Of a stretch of 64,000 bases of DNA, positions 35,059-42,741 are shown in pieces. The position numbers were made by a program, and so were the translations under genes. This DNA is from Breoghania sp. Lineage in GTDB: Bacteria > Pseudomonadota > Alphaproteobacteria > Rhizobiales > Stappiaceae. The number at the start of each line of letters is the position of its first letter. Position 1 is the stretch's first letter. Location of the stretch: the NCBI RefSeq assembly GCF_963674635.1, contig NZ_OY771475.1:2418001-2482000 (forward strand). Reading direction: 5' to 3'. The notes under the pieces are model-generated. The model ran no database searches, was not told where the DNA came from, and saw only the letters and a program-made list of their open reading frames with translations.

Positions 35059-35083
35059 GGAACCTTGTTGCTTTGTCTGCGTT
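35059..35083 (+). promoter_or_regulatory. EcfG-type general stress promoter
   Basis: GGAAC (35059-35063), a 16-base spacer and CGTT (35080-35083) match the alphaproteobacterial sigma-EcfG consensus GGAAC-N16/17-CGTT exactly. The mechanosensitive channel gene starts about 180 bases downstream on the same strand. Confidence 0.65.
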
Positions 35084-35261
35084 TCCTTGCGCAAATGTGC
35101 GCTCGCGCGGGCAGGTCATGATCATTGCGCCGGCGCGCTGCGTCACCTGCGCGAAGTTTCATGTTTTCCTGTGTTTCATTCCCGCTGGCGCCCTTTGGCG
35201 CTACGTCCTATGCGGTGTGGACGGTCCACCTGCGCGAGATGCCAAGGAGACAGGGAGAACC

Positions 35262-36125
35262 ATGGAAGACCAGATCCTCAAGACCCGCGACCTCATAGAG
35301 GTCCAGCTCGCCAACTTCATGGAGCTTGGCACCCTTTACGGCCTGAGCGTCATCTACGCCATCCTCGTGCTGATCGTGGGATGGTGGGCTGCAGGCAAGA
35401 TATCATCTCTGGTCGCACGTGCATGTGAGCGGTCCGATCATATCGACGCCACGATAGGAGGGTTCGCGACCTCAATCACGCGGTACGTCATTCTGGCGCT
35501 GGTGGTCATCACCGTCTTGCAGCTTTTCGGCTTCCAGACGACATCGTTGGTCGCCATCATCGGTGCAGCCTCCCTGGCCATCGGCCTTGCCTTGCAGGGC
35601 ACGCTTTCCAACCTTGCCGCTGGCGTCATGTTGCTGTTCTTCCGTCCCTTCCGCGTGGGTGATTTCGTCGAACTCGCTGGCAACACGGGCACGGTGAAGA
35701 ACCTCACGCTGTTCTTCACCGAGCTCGCCACTGCCGACAACGTGATGATCATCATTCCCAATGGCGATGTCTGGGGCTCCGCTGTCACAAACTACTCCGC
35801 ACATGCGACCCGGCGCTGCGATATCACCGTGGGGATCTCCTACGATGACGACATGGACAAGGCGAAGGAGGTGTTCCGCACTGTGATCGCGGAGGAGACG
35901 CGCATTCTCGCCGATCCGGAGCCCTTCGTGGAGATCACCAACCTTGGCGACAGCGCCGTCGATGTCACCTTGCGGGTCTGGGTGCTTTCGTCCGATCTGT
36001 GGAGCGTTCGGTGGTTCCTGATCAAGCGGCTGAAGGAGAGCCTCGACGCGGCCGGGATTTGTATTCCCTATCCGCACATGCAGGTTGTCGCGCAGGGCGG
36101 AAGCACGCCGCTCAGCGCGAGCTGA
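35262..36125 (+). CDS. Small-conductance mechanosensitive channel, MscS family
   Basis: A 287-residue MscS-type channel that releases solutes on hypo-osmotic shock. Three transmembrane helices occupy about 20-45, 65-90 and 95-125; the pore helix TM3 is SLAIGLALQGTLSNLAAGVM with the Ala/Gly packing pattern, and FFRPFRVGDFVEL starts the cytoplasmic vestibule. The ATG at 35262 follows GGGAGA and gives the usual MscS length. An EcfG-type promoter upstream suggests induction under general stress, which fits an osmotic safety valve. Confidence 0.93.
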   Translation: MEDQILKTRDLIEVQLANFMELGTLYGLSVIYAILVLIVGWWAAGKISSLVARACERSDHIDATIGGFATSITRYVILALVVITVLQLFGFQTTSLVAIIGAASLAIGLALQGTLSNLAAGVMLLFFRPFRVGDFVELAGNTGTVKNLTLFFTELATADNVMIIIPNGDVWGSAVTNYSAHATRRCDITVGISYDDDMDKAKEVFRTVIAEETRILADPEPFVEITNLGDSAVDVTLRVWVLSSDLWSVRWFLIKRLKESLDAAGICIPYPHMQVVAQGGSTPLSAS

Positions 36126-36149
36126 ACGCATCCGCTGTCAGCTCGCCAC

Positions 36150-36177
36150 CGACGCGAGGCATTGGCGCCTCGCGTCG
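36150..36177. terminator. Hairpin between the convergent mscS and crp/fnr-like genes
   Basis: An 11-bp perfect stem (CGACGCGAGGC / GCCTCGCGTCG, loop of 6) without a T tract on either side. Confidence 0.5.
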
Positions 36178-36219
36178 CTCACGCATCAACTCAGCCGGCT
36201 TTCGGCAAGATCGCGGCGT

Positions 36220-36909
36220 TTACATGCTCGCTTCCTGCTCCAGGCGCCCCATTTTCTCGATACAGTAATAGCCGGAAATCTGGCTGATCGTGCCCGCCCG
36301 CTTCCATTCATTCAGGACGCGAGAGACATTCTCACGCGCAGCCCCCGCCATGTTGGCGATATCGGCTTGGGACACCTTGTAGTGGATCAGCGTGCGTCCC
36401 TCCTCCACATCCTTGCCGAAACTGTCTGCCAGAAGCAGCAAGGTCTTGGCGACCCTGCCCTGCAGGGGCAGGAAGGAGCGGGCTGCAAGAACGTCGTTCG
36501 CCAGGCGCAGACGGCTGCCGATAATGCGCAACATATGGCGATAAAGATCTGGGTTCGCTTCCGCGAAGCGGTCGAAGGCGGCCTTGTCGAAGAAGGCGAG
36601 GCGCGCGGGCTTCAAGGCAGTGACGGTGGCGGAGCGCGGTTCGCCGTCAAGCAGCGCCATTTCGCCGACAAGCTGGCCGGGGCCCAGGACTGCGAGAAGT
36701 TGTTCGTCGCCTTCCGCCGAGAGCAGCGAAACCCGCAGGGAGCCTTCCAGCACTGCATAGCAGCCGTTTCCGGGATCGCCCGTCTCGAACAGGATCGTGC
36801 CCGCCTTGATGGACATGGGACGTGCCAAGGCCTCCAGGCCGGCGGCCAGATCCGGCGTCAGTCCCCCAAGCGAGAGACTGTTTTCCAGTAGTCCTTCAAC
36901 CTTGGGCAC
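36220..36909 (-). CDS. Crp/Fnr family transcriptional regulator
   Basis: A 229-residue regulator starting at GTG 36909 just after GGGGAGAG. The cyclic-nucleotide-binding beta roll is at about 25-120 (GTILFETGDPGNGCYAVLEG, LGPGQLVGEMALLDGEPRSAT), with GEMALLDGEPRSAT corresponding to the phosphate-binding cassette, followed by the dimer helix and an HTH (VSQADIANMAGAARENVSRVL). No N-terminal Cys cluster is present, so it is not an oxygen-sensing Fnr. A cNMP ligand is possible. The candidate small RNA lies upstream on the other strand. Confidence 0.92.
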   Translation of the reverse strand: MPKVEGLLENSLSLGGLTPDLAAGLEALARPMSIKAGTILFETGDPGNGCYAVLEGSLRVSLLSAEGDEQLLAVLGPGQLVGEMALLDGEPRSATVTALKPARLAFFDKAAFDRFAEANPDLYRHMLRIIGSRLRLANDVLAARSFLPLQGRVAKTLLLLADSFGKDVEEGRTLIHYKVSQADIANMAGAARENVSRVLNEWKRAGTISQISGYYCIEKMGRLEQEASM

Positions 36910-37298
36910 ACGCGCTCTCCCCGATAAAGCCCCATGTCAGGCGACCCTGTCTCGACACTATTCCTCCCGCACGCCCCATCCCCGACCATCGAAAGGCAAA
37001 ACTCCTTGGAACCCAATTCGGGGCGTTGACGTTTACCTGCCAGAACAGACAGCGGCTTCTCGGGCCTGGAAAACGCGGGAAATGGGACGATACGCCCTCC
37101 TTCCGCCCCGGTGACCAAGAGTGCCGCATTCGGAGGAAAAGTGAAAGCAGCTGCGTGTGACGGTCATCACAGAAGCATGCCGCCACCTCGATTAAGACTA
37201 TGGTCGTTGGCTAGCCGACACCAGATCAAAGCACACACGACGTTGCCCGCCGGCATCCCCTTAGTCGCCACTGGGCATCGATAGAACGTTCGCAATAC
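36910..37298. other. Intergenic region upstream of the candidate small RNA
   Basis: About 390 bases between the crp/fnr-like gene and the hairpin array. It holds no frame with a ribosome site. A TTGACG hexamer (about 37025) is seen without a good -10. The promoter of the small RNA, if real, should be near its end but I could not identify one. Confidence 0.5.
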
Positions 37299-37455
37299 GC
37301 CGACTTCCCCGTCGGCAGGATAGTCGAGACCCGCCCCCGCCGGTCTCCCCCCGCGCAGAAACCGCCCCCCCGAACCGGTTTCTGAAGCGTCGGTCGGCTC
37401 ACAATCCGGCCGAACCAAGAAGCGCCTTCCTGTCCCCCGCAGGAAGGCGTTTTCC
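37290..37455 (+). ncRNA. Candidate small RNA: five hairpins with C-rich loops
   Basis: Five stem-loops follow one another: 37299-37316 (6-bp stem, loop TTCCCC), 37326-37347 (6-bp stem, loop CGCCCCCGCC), 37357-37383 (8-bp stem, loop with seven C), 37392-37416 (5-bp stem with a bulge, loop TCACAATCCG) and 37423-37449 (10-bp stem, loop TCCCCCG) followed by TTTT. The last is a Rho-independent terminator on the plus strand with no coding gene before it. Exposed C runs could pair with Shine-Dalgarno sequences, as in known alphaproteobacterial anti-SD small RNAs. No convincing promoter is visible. I do not recognise a named family. Confidence 0.5.
37423..37453 (+). terminator. Terminator hairpin of the candidate small RNA
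   Basis: A perfect 10-bp stem (CGCCTTCCTG / CAGGAAGGCG) with loop TCCCCCG is followed by TTTT, CCG and TTT. No plus-strand coding gene lies directly upstream. Confidence 0.75.
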
Positions 37456-37656
37456 GTTTCACGGGGTGTAAAACCGTGGGCAATCGATTAACGCCGCCCT
37501 CTTTTCCTCCCTCATTTGCGCATAGCGGCCACGCGTCGCGCCGGATTTAACGCCAATATCGGCCAAGATATAACTCATTATCCAGTACGGGATTGTGTGC
37601 AGACAGCCTCCCCTGACCGCACTTCCCGGGTATTGAGCTATCGAAGGTGCGGACCT

Positions 37657-38313
37657 ATGGACCCCTACGAGCACATGTACGATGCAGGTGACGGCAATGA
37701 CGCCACCACCCTCGTCCTCCTTCATGGCAGCGGCGGCGATGCCGCGCATTTCATGCGAATGGGACGCATGGCCGCGCCACAGGCCGCCCTGCTGGCGGTG
37801 GAGGGAAATGTCGATGAACAGGGTGTGGCCCGTTTCTATCGGCGCGTATCGGCGGACGAATATGATCTTGAAGACCTGTTCGATCGCGGTGCCGCGCTTT
37901 CCGGTTTTCTCACCGACGTGCTGAGCCGGCATGGACGGGACCCAAGCCGTGCGGTGGGTGTCGGCTATACCAACGGCGCCAACATGCTCGCCTACCTGCT
38001 CTTCACCCGGCCGCAATTACTCGGCGGTTACGTGTTGATGCACCCGATGGTTCCCTACAAACCCGCCCCAAACGAGGGCATTGTAAGAAAGCCGGTCCTG
38101 ATCACCGCAGGCACGGACGATCCGGTGGCAACCGAGGACAATATCCGCAACCTCCAGTCCTGGCTGGAAGGACAAGGGGCCAAGGTCGACGTGATGATGC
38201 ATGACGGCAAGCGCGAACTGCGTGACGAGGAGGTGGAGCGGCTATCCGCTTGGCTTGACCAGTTAGGCTTCGTTGATCGGGCACGATCACGAGCGATGTC
38301 CACCGAGGTCTGA
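37657..38313 (+). CDS. Alpha/beta hydrolase (carboxylesterase/phospholipase type) with altered triad
   Basis: A 218-residue protein of the small esterase family. The oxyanion segment VLLHGSGGDAAHFMRMGR and the fold are kept. The nucleophile elbow, GFSNGAN in the family, reads GYTNGAN (Thr for Ser; codon ACC), and the His segment, usually GHEL/GHQL, reads KREL within HDGKRELRDEE. The acid residue in AGTDDPV remains. So two of three catalytic residues are missing, and the protein is probably inactive as an esterase or works differently. The ATG at 37657 has CGAAGGTG upstream and gives the family length. It converges with the YdjC-like gene. Confidence 0.85.
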   Translation: MDPYEHMYDAGDGNDATTLVLLHGSGGDAAHFMRMGRMAAPQAALLAVEGNVDEQGVARFYRRVSADEYDLEDLFDRGAALSGFLTDVLSRHGRDPSRAVGVGYTNGANMLAYLLFTRPQLLGGYVLMHPMVPYKPAPNEGIVRKPVLITAGTDDPVATEDNIRNLQSWLEGQGAKVDVMMHDGKRELRDEEVERLSAWLDQLGFVDRARSRAMSTEV

Positions 38314-38356
38314 AAGCGCTGACGGCGAACAATGGGCCTCCCCCCTCCGGGACGCT

Positions 38357-39151
38357 TCAGAAAAGAAAGATGTCCTTTTCCGTCAAAGCGAGAAGGAAAT
38401 CGGGACTGTTCAGGTAGTTGAACTGGGCCAGACGGGCATGGGCTTCCGAATCGGAGGTCATGCTGCGCAGGTTTTCGTCCGGCTCGGCCGGGGCGCACCA
38501 GACGGTTGTACTGTCCCGGCGCCCCTCAAGCGCGCGCCAGAAGAAGCGATGCAACTGGCTGGCTTCCTCCGTTAACGGCAGTGTGACCGCCTCGCGATTG
38601 GCTTCCCCACCCAGCTTGCGGATACGGCGCGCCAGAAGACGGCTCCGCACCCGTTCAGGCTCACTGAACAGCAGATCGGGCAAGTTTTCGCCAAAGCGTT
38701 CAACCAAGACCTCCACCACCAGTTTGGCGAGCGCGATGTTACGATCCATTTGATCATACATGGCGATAAAGGCGGGTCGACGACCGTAGTAGTCCTCAAA
38801 GCACTGAATCTGTGCGGCAATCTCCGCCTTTATGGCGGCTGCGGGCAGCAGGCCGGCAGGCCTGCGCAACGTATAATAGCGCGGTCCCGGCAAGCGCTCC
38901 CCGAAGATAGCGCGGGCAGGATCGGACACGGGCGCAAATGGGCGGCAGAATGCTAGCGTCAAACCGATGCGGGTACGTGAACTTTTGTCCTCGACTTGTT
39001 CTCGGAGCGGCAAATATTCGCGCGACCAGCGATCGGACGCAGCCAAGCAACCGACCGCCGTCAGGCGGCTATCGGCCAGCAGTGTGCGGATAGCCCTGTC
39101 GACACCGAAAGCGATGCCGTAATCCAGCGCGGTCAGGACAATACGTTTCAT
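38357..39151 (-). CDS. YdjC/ChbG-HpnK-like protein lacking metal ligands
   Basis: A 264-residue protein with the overall sequence layout of YdjC carbohydrate deacetylases. Each metal-site motif is changed: ADDFG reads ALDYG, GLHL reads GLTL, the HxHH-type motif reads MYDQMDR, and HPG near the end reads APA. Deacetylase activity is therefore unlikely. Position 39151 is taken as the start (MKRIVLTALDYG) because the usual family start is there. It is the last gene of a likely operon with GT2-GtrA and GT39 glycosyltransferases, so a role in handling a lipid-linked sugar, perhaps as a binding protein, is a guess. Confidence 0.75.
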   Translation of the reverse strand: MKRIVLTALDYGIAFGVDRAIRTLLADSRLTAVGCLAASDRWSREYLPLREQVEDKSSRTRIGLTLAFCRPFAPVSDPARAIFGERLPGPRYYTLRRPAGLLPAAAIKAEIAAQIQCFEDYYGRRPAFIAMYDQMDRNIALAKLVVEVLVERFGENLPDLLFSEPERVRSRLLARRIRKLGGEANREAVTLPLTEEASQLHRFFWRALEGRRDSTTVWCAPAEPDENLRSMTSDSEAHARLAQFNYLNSPDFLLALTEKDIFLF

Positions 39152-39289
39152 GGCTCTCGCGCCACCTCGGCCAGGTTTCGAAGCATACGGGGGATAATGC
39201 AATTGCTGTGTAGCACGGGTGGGACTTCAACCGCGCGTCAAAGACAATGCGCCGGAAAGCCCCGTTTGCTCAACCCTTAGCCGGAAGAG

Positions 39290-40852
39290 TCACCTGGTGT
39301 CTTGCGAAAAAACCGCGTCCGGCCCGCCCCGCGGCCCGACAAGGCGGTAAATGCGCAGGGTTTCGAGTTTGACACCGCGTACCGTGCGCGCGATCTCGCC
39401 AATCCGCTCCACCCGCGCGAAACGTGTGCGCAGCGTGTCGGCATGATCGCGCCGAGCCACAGCAACATAGAGGGCCGGGCGGGCAACGATCGCCGGATCG
39501 GGCGCGGGAGCCATGGCGTAGCGGATGCGCTCGTCAAGCTGGTAGACCGCGAGATCGGAGCCCGCCTGTTCAAGCGCAAAGGCGAGCTGTCCCGTCATCC
39601 CATAGGCGGACGTCGCCACCCATGCCGCCCCCTCGCGTTGGGCCATATCGCCAAGCTCGCTGGCGATTTCCTGCCAGCCGCGCAGCTGAAAGGTCGGATC
39701 CTTGCGCGCCAGCGATCCCGTCAGCGGACTGACTGCGTGAACGTAGATCACAAGCGAGACGGCAACACCCAGCGGCACGCCGAATTTCGAAAGTCCCCGC
39801 CAGAGCTTTGTCAAAAGCCCCTCACGCCCCTCCGCATCCGCCGCCACAAAGGCCGCCATCAAAACGAGAGCGGGGAATAGCGGTGCGGGCCAGTTGGCCT
39901 GAACCCGCGCATGCAGCGAATGGAAGAGCAGGTAGAAGAAAAATGGCAGCGAGGAACACAGAAGCAGGCTCCAGGCCTCCTCGCGGTTCATCACCGTGCG
40001 CTTGACCGCGATGCCAATACCGACCAGCGCAATCAGCGCAATCGCCGGATTGAGAAGGCCCAGTTCCGCACCGATGAATTCCCCGATGAAGCGTCCCGTC
40101 CATTGATGCGGCACGGCACGACCGAACTGCTTGACGAAGGAGGCCCAGTCATGGGTCGCGTTCCACCAAATGACGGGTGCGGTGACCAGCATGGCCAGGA
40201 TGCCACCCGCCCATAGCTGCCATGTGGCAAAGGCCCGCCGCGCGCGTGGGCTCACCAGCAGCCAGAGGATGATACCCGCTCCCAGGAACAGCACCGAATA
40301 CTTGGAGATGAGGCCAAGCCCGGCGAAAAGGCCGACGGCGAGAAACCAGTTGGCGTTGCCGCGGTCGAGCCATTCCGCCAGCGCCCAGATCGTCAGGCCC
40401 CAGAAGAGAACCGAGGGCGTATCGGGCGTGGCGATGAGGCTGCCTATGCCAATCAGGATTGTGGCGTTGAAGAAGAGGACCGCCCAGCCCGCGGCACGGT
40501 GACCATGCAACAGCACCCCTGTGCGCCACAGTGCCAGCGAGCCGAGTGCGGTCGCCACAATGCCGAATAGGCGCACACCCAGCGCGGTATCGCCCACGAG
40601 CGCCTGGCCTGCGGCGATCCACCAGCCGATCATCGGCGGGTGATCATAATAGCCGGCAGCCGGGTTCAGCCCCCAGAGCCGATAATAGGCTTCATCTTCG
40701 GAAAGCCATGCGTGGCCGCCCGCCCAGATGCGGATGGCAGTGAGCGCCAGCACGAAGACGATGAGGGCCGCGGGTTTCAGCCACCACTGGAGCGGCCTCT
40801 GGTCGTTCCACTCGCGCCACGCGCGCCTGTCGCTCATCGTGGCTGACAACAT
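39290..40852 (-). CDS. Glycosyltransferase family 39 (ArnT/PMT-like) membrane protein
   Basis: A 520-residue polytopic protein with about 10-12 transmembrane helices in its first 400 residues and a soluble C-terminal part. The first periplasmic loop holds LSEDEAYYRLWG and GYYDHPPMIGWW, the acidic signature of ArnT/PMT-type transferases that use polyprenyl-phosphate sugars, with ISKYSVLFLG further on. It starts 3 bases after the stop of the GT2 gene, AAGGG being inside that stop region, so the genes are coupled. It probably transfers a sugar from the lipid carrier made by the GT2 enzyme to an envelope acceptor. Confidence 0.92.
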   Translation of the reverse strand: MLSATMSDRRAWREWNDQRPLQWWLKPAALIVFVLALTAIRIWAGGHAWLSEDEAYYRLWGLNPAAGYYDHPPMIGWWIAAGQALVGDTALGVRLFGIVATALGSLALWRTGVLLHGHRAAGWAVLFFNATILIGIGSLIATPDTPSVLFWGLTIWALAEWLDRGNANWFLAVGLFAGLGLISKYSVLFLGAGIILWLLVSPRARRAFATWQLWAGGILAMLVTAPVIWWNATHDWASFVKQFGRAVPHQWTGRFIGEFIGAELGLLNPAIALIALVGIGIAVKRTVMNREEAWSLLLCSSLPFFFYLLFHSLHARVQANWPAPLFPALVLMAAFVAADAEGREGLLTKLWRGLSKFGVPLGVAVSLVIYVHAVSPLTGSLARKDPTFQLRGWQEIASELGDMAQREGAAWVATSAYGMTGQLAFALEQAGSDLAVYQLDERIRYAMAPAPDPAIVARPALYVAVARRDHADTLRTRFARVERIGEIARTVRGVKLETLRIYRLVGPRGGPDAVFSQDTR

Positions 40853-40855
40853 GGT

Positions 40856-42022
40856 TCAGCCCTTGCGCCAGGTAAGAACGGAGCTTGCCGCATAGTTCCA
40901 CACCGCGCCCATGGCCGCACCTGCGGTGCCTGCCAGCCACCAGGAGGTATCCATGCCATAGATCCAGTCGGCCACGCCCACATTGGCGACAACGCCGACC
41001 GAGCACACCAGATAGAAGCTCAGGAGCCCCTTCACCGCGGCAAAGCCCTTGAGGCGGCGGTCGCGATAGGTCAGCTGGTTGTTGAGGAAGAAGTTCCACG
41101 TCATGGCAACGACCGTGGCAAACAGCTGAGCCTGGCCGAAGGGCAGCGCGACGAGGGCGGCGCGCAGGCTCGCAAGATGCACGACCACGCCGGAAGCGCC
41201 GACAAGCCCGAACATCAGGAAGCGGACGGAGACAATATCGCGGGTGAGCTTGGAGACCAGCAGGCCCAGATATTCCAGTGTGACCAGCGTATCGAGCTTG
41301 CTTTCGCCGTGAAGCCTTTCGCGGAAAACGAAGGGCAGTTCTTTCACCCGCAGCGCGCCCTTCGCGGAAGCCGCGATATCGAGCATGATCTTGAAGCCTT
41401 GGCTGGAGAGCTTCGGCGCGACCGCATCCACCTTGTCGCGGCGGATGGCGAAAAAGCCGCTCATGGGATCGGAAAGCTCAACGCCCAGCAGCACGCGCGC
41501 CAGCGAGTTGGCAACACCGGACCCCCATGCGCGGGTGGCCGAAAGCCCGTCCCCCACCGTGCCGCCTTCCACAAAGCGGCTGGCGACGACGAGGTCGGCC
41601 TCGTCCGCTCGCAAGAGGTTCAGCATGCGCGGCAGCAGGCTTTCATCGTGCTGGAGATCGGCGTCCATGACGGCGACGAAAGGCGCTGAGCTTGCCAGCA
41701 TGCCTTCCACGCAGGCACCCGAGAGCCCGCGCCGCCCGACGCGGCGGATGCAGCGGATGCGCGGATCGCGGCGCGCAATTTCCTTGGCGACGTCTGCCGT
41801 GCCGTCGGGCGAATTGTCATCCACGAAGACGGCTTCCCACGCGATGCCGGCAAGGGCGGCATCCAGCTTTTCAACGATCAGCGGAACGTTGGCCTTTTCG
41901 TTATAGGTCGGCAGCACGACGGTCAGTTCCGCCGGCTTGAAAGGCAAAGGCGTGGGAGAAGCGGGCATGGAAGAGCCCGACTGCGTCTCGGCCTCGCTGG
42001 AGGCTGTCTCGGTCAGTTGCAT
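40856..42022 (-). CDS. Polyprenyl-phosphate glycosyltransferase (GT2) fused to GtrA domain
   Basis: A 388-residue protein. The GT2 domain (about 20-240) has VVLPTYNEKANVP, FVDDNSPDGT, VMDADLQHDESLLP with the DxD motif, and the LSDPMSGFFAIRR block typical of dolichol-phosphate-mannose-type synthases. A C-terminal GtrA domain with four helices (about 265-385) should flip or anchor the lipid-linked sugar. It loads a sugar from a nucleotide donor onto undecaprenyl phosphate. The ATG at 42022 is chosen; a start 29 codons upstream is open but adds unconserved sequence. The next gene is a GT39 transferase, its natural partner. Confidence 0.92.
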   Translation of the reverse strand: MQLTETASSEAETQSGSSMPASPTPLPFKPAELTVVLPTYNEKANVPLIVEKLDAALAGIAWEAVFVDDNSPDGTADVAKEIARRDPRIRCIRRVGRRGLSGACVEGMLASSAPFVAVMDADLQHDESLLPRMLNLLRADEADLVVASRFVEGGTVGDGLSATRAWGSGVANSLARVLLGVELSDPMSGFFAIRRDKVDAVAPKLSSQGFKIMLDIAASAKGALRVKELPFVFRERLHGESKLDTLVTLEYLGLLVSKLTRDIVSVRFLMFGLVGASGVVVHLASLRAALVALPFGQAQLFATVVAMTWNFFLNNQLTYRDRRLKGFAAVKGLLSFYLVCSVGVVANVGVADWIYGMDTSWWLAGTAGAAMGAVWNYAASSVLTWRKG

Positions 42023-42297
42023 GAAACGTCCGCTGGTGGCGGCTGCGAGCCTCGCCCGCGCCGGGAACCCAAGTCGCGCGGACCATAGCCAAACGTCGCG
42101 CATTTGCAAGGCACCGGATCAGCGCGGGGACAATTCGTGATAGCGACCCAGAAACACAGCATCGCAAGGCCCGGCAAGATTGCCGATGATGACAGTACTC
42201 TGGCGCAAATCCATCCCCTGCCCTATATCGCGGGCGCACCCGCCTACGCCGCAAGGTGATCCTCCCGCTCTCCACAAGCCCGGAAAGTCCGCCGCCC

Positions 42298-42735
42298 ATG
42301 ACCCTGCCCGATATCCGCCCAGCCGTTCAGCGCGTTCCGGCCCACGCTTCCATCACGCGGGAGCAGATCAACGAGCTGGTGGAGAGCTTCTATGGCCGCG
42401 TTCAAGGAGATCCCCGGCTCGGCCCCGTCTTTGCCGGACGGATCGAGGATTGGGGCCCGCATCTGGCGAAAATGAAACTCTTCTGGGCCTCCGTTCTGCT
42501 GAAGACCGGCGAATACAAGGGCAAGCCGGTGCCCGCCCATTTCGTGATGAAGGAAGTGGTGGAAGACGACTTCCGCATCTGGCTTGAGCATTTCAGGACA
42601 ACCGTTGCGGAGATTTTCGAGCCCGACGCGCGCCCCGTCATCATCGCGCATGCGGAGCGGATCGCCTCCAGCCTCTGGATGGCAATGTTCGCAAGCCCCT
42701 TCGACAAGAAGCCGGACTATCTGAAAACGGTCTAG
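42298..42735 (+). CDS. Group III truncated haemoglobin
   Basis: A 145-residue globin of the trHbP class. ITREQINELVESFYGRVQGDPRLGPVFAGRIEDWGPHLAKMKLFW covers helices A to E in family order, with the distal region AKMKLFWASVLLKTGEYKG and the proximal His in WLEHFRTTV. Group III globins bind oxygen or NO; their precise role is unsettled. The start at 42298 (MTLPDIRPAV) is preferred to a GTG 42 bases upstream. It is convergent with the amidase, with only 6 bases between stops. Confidence 0.93.
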   Translation: MTLPDIRPAVQRVPAHASITREQINELVESFYGRVQGDPRLGPVFAGRIEDWGPHLAKMKLFWASVLLKTGEYKGKPVPAHFVMKEVVEDDFRIWLEHFRTTVAEIFEPDARPVIIAHAERIASSLWMAMFASPFDKKPDYLKTV

Positions 42736-42741
42736 TCGCCG

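Noticed and set aside
37290..37455. Reading the hairpin array on the minus strand as a CsrA-sequestering RNA (GGA in loops)
   Set aside because: Only some minus-strand loops would show GGA, and the T tail that ends the array is on the plus strand; the plus-strand reading explains more.
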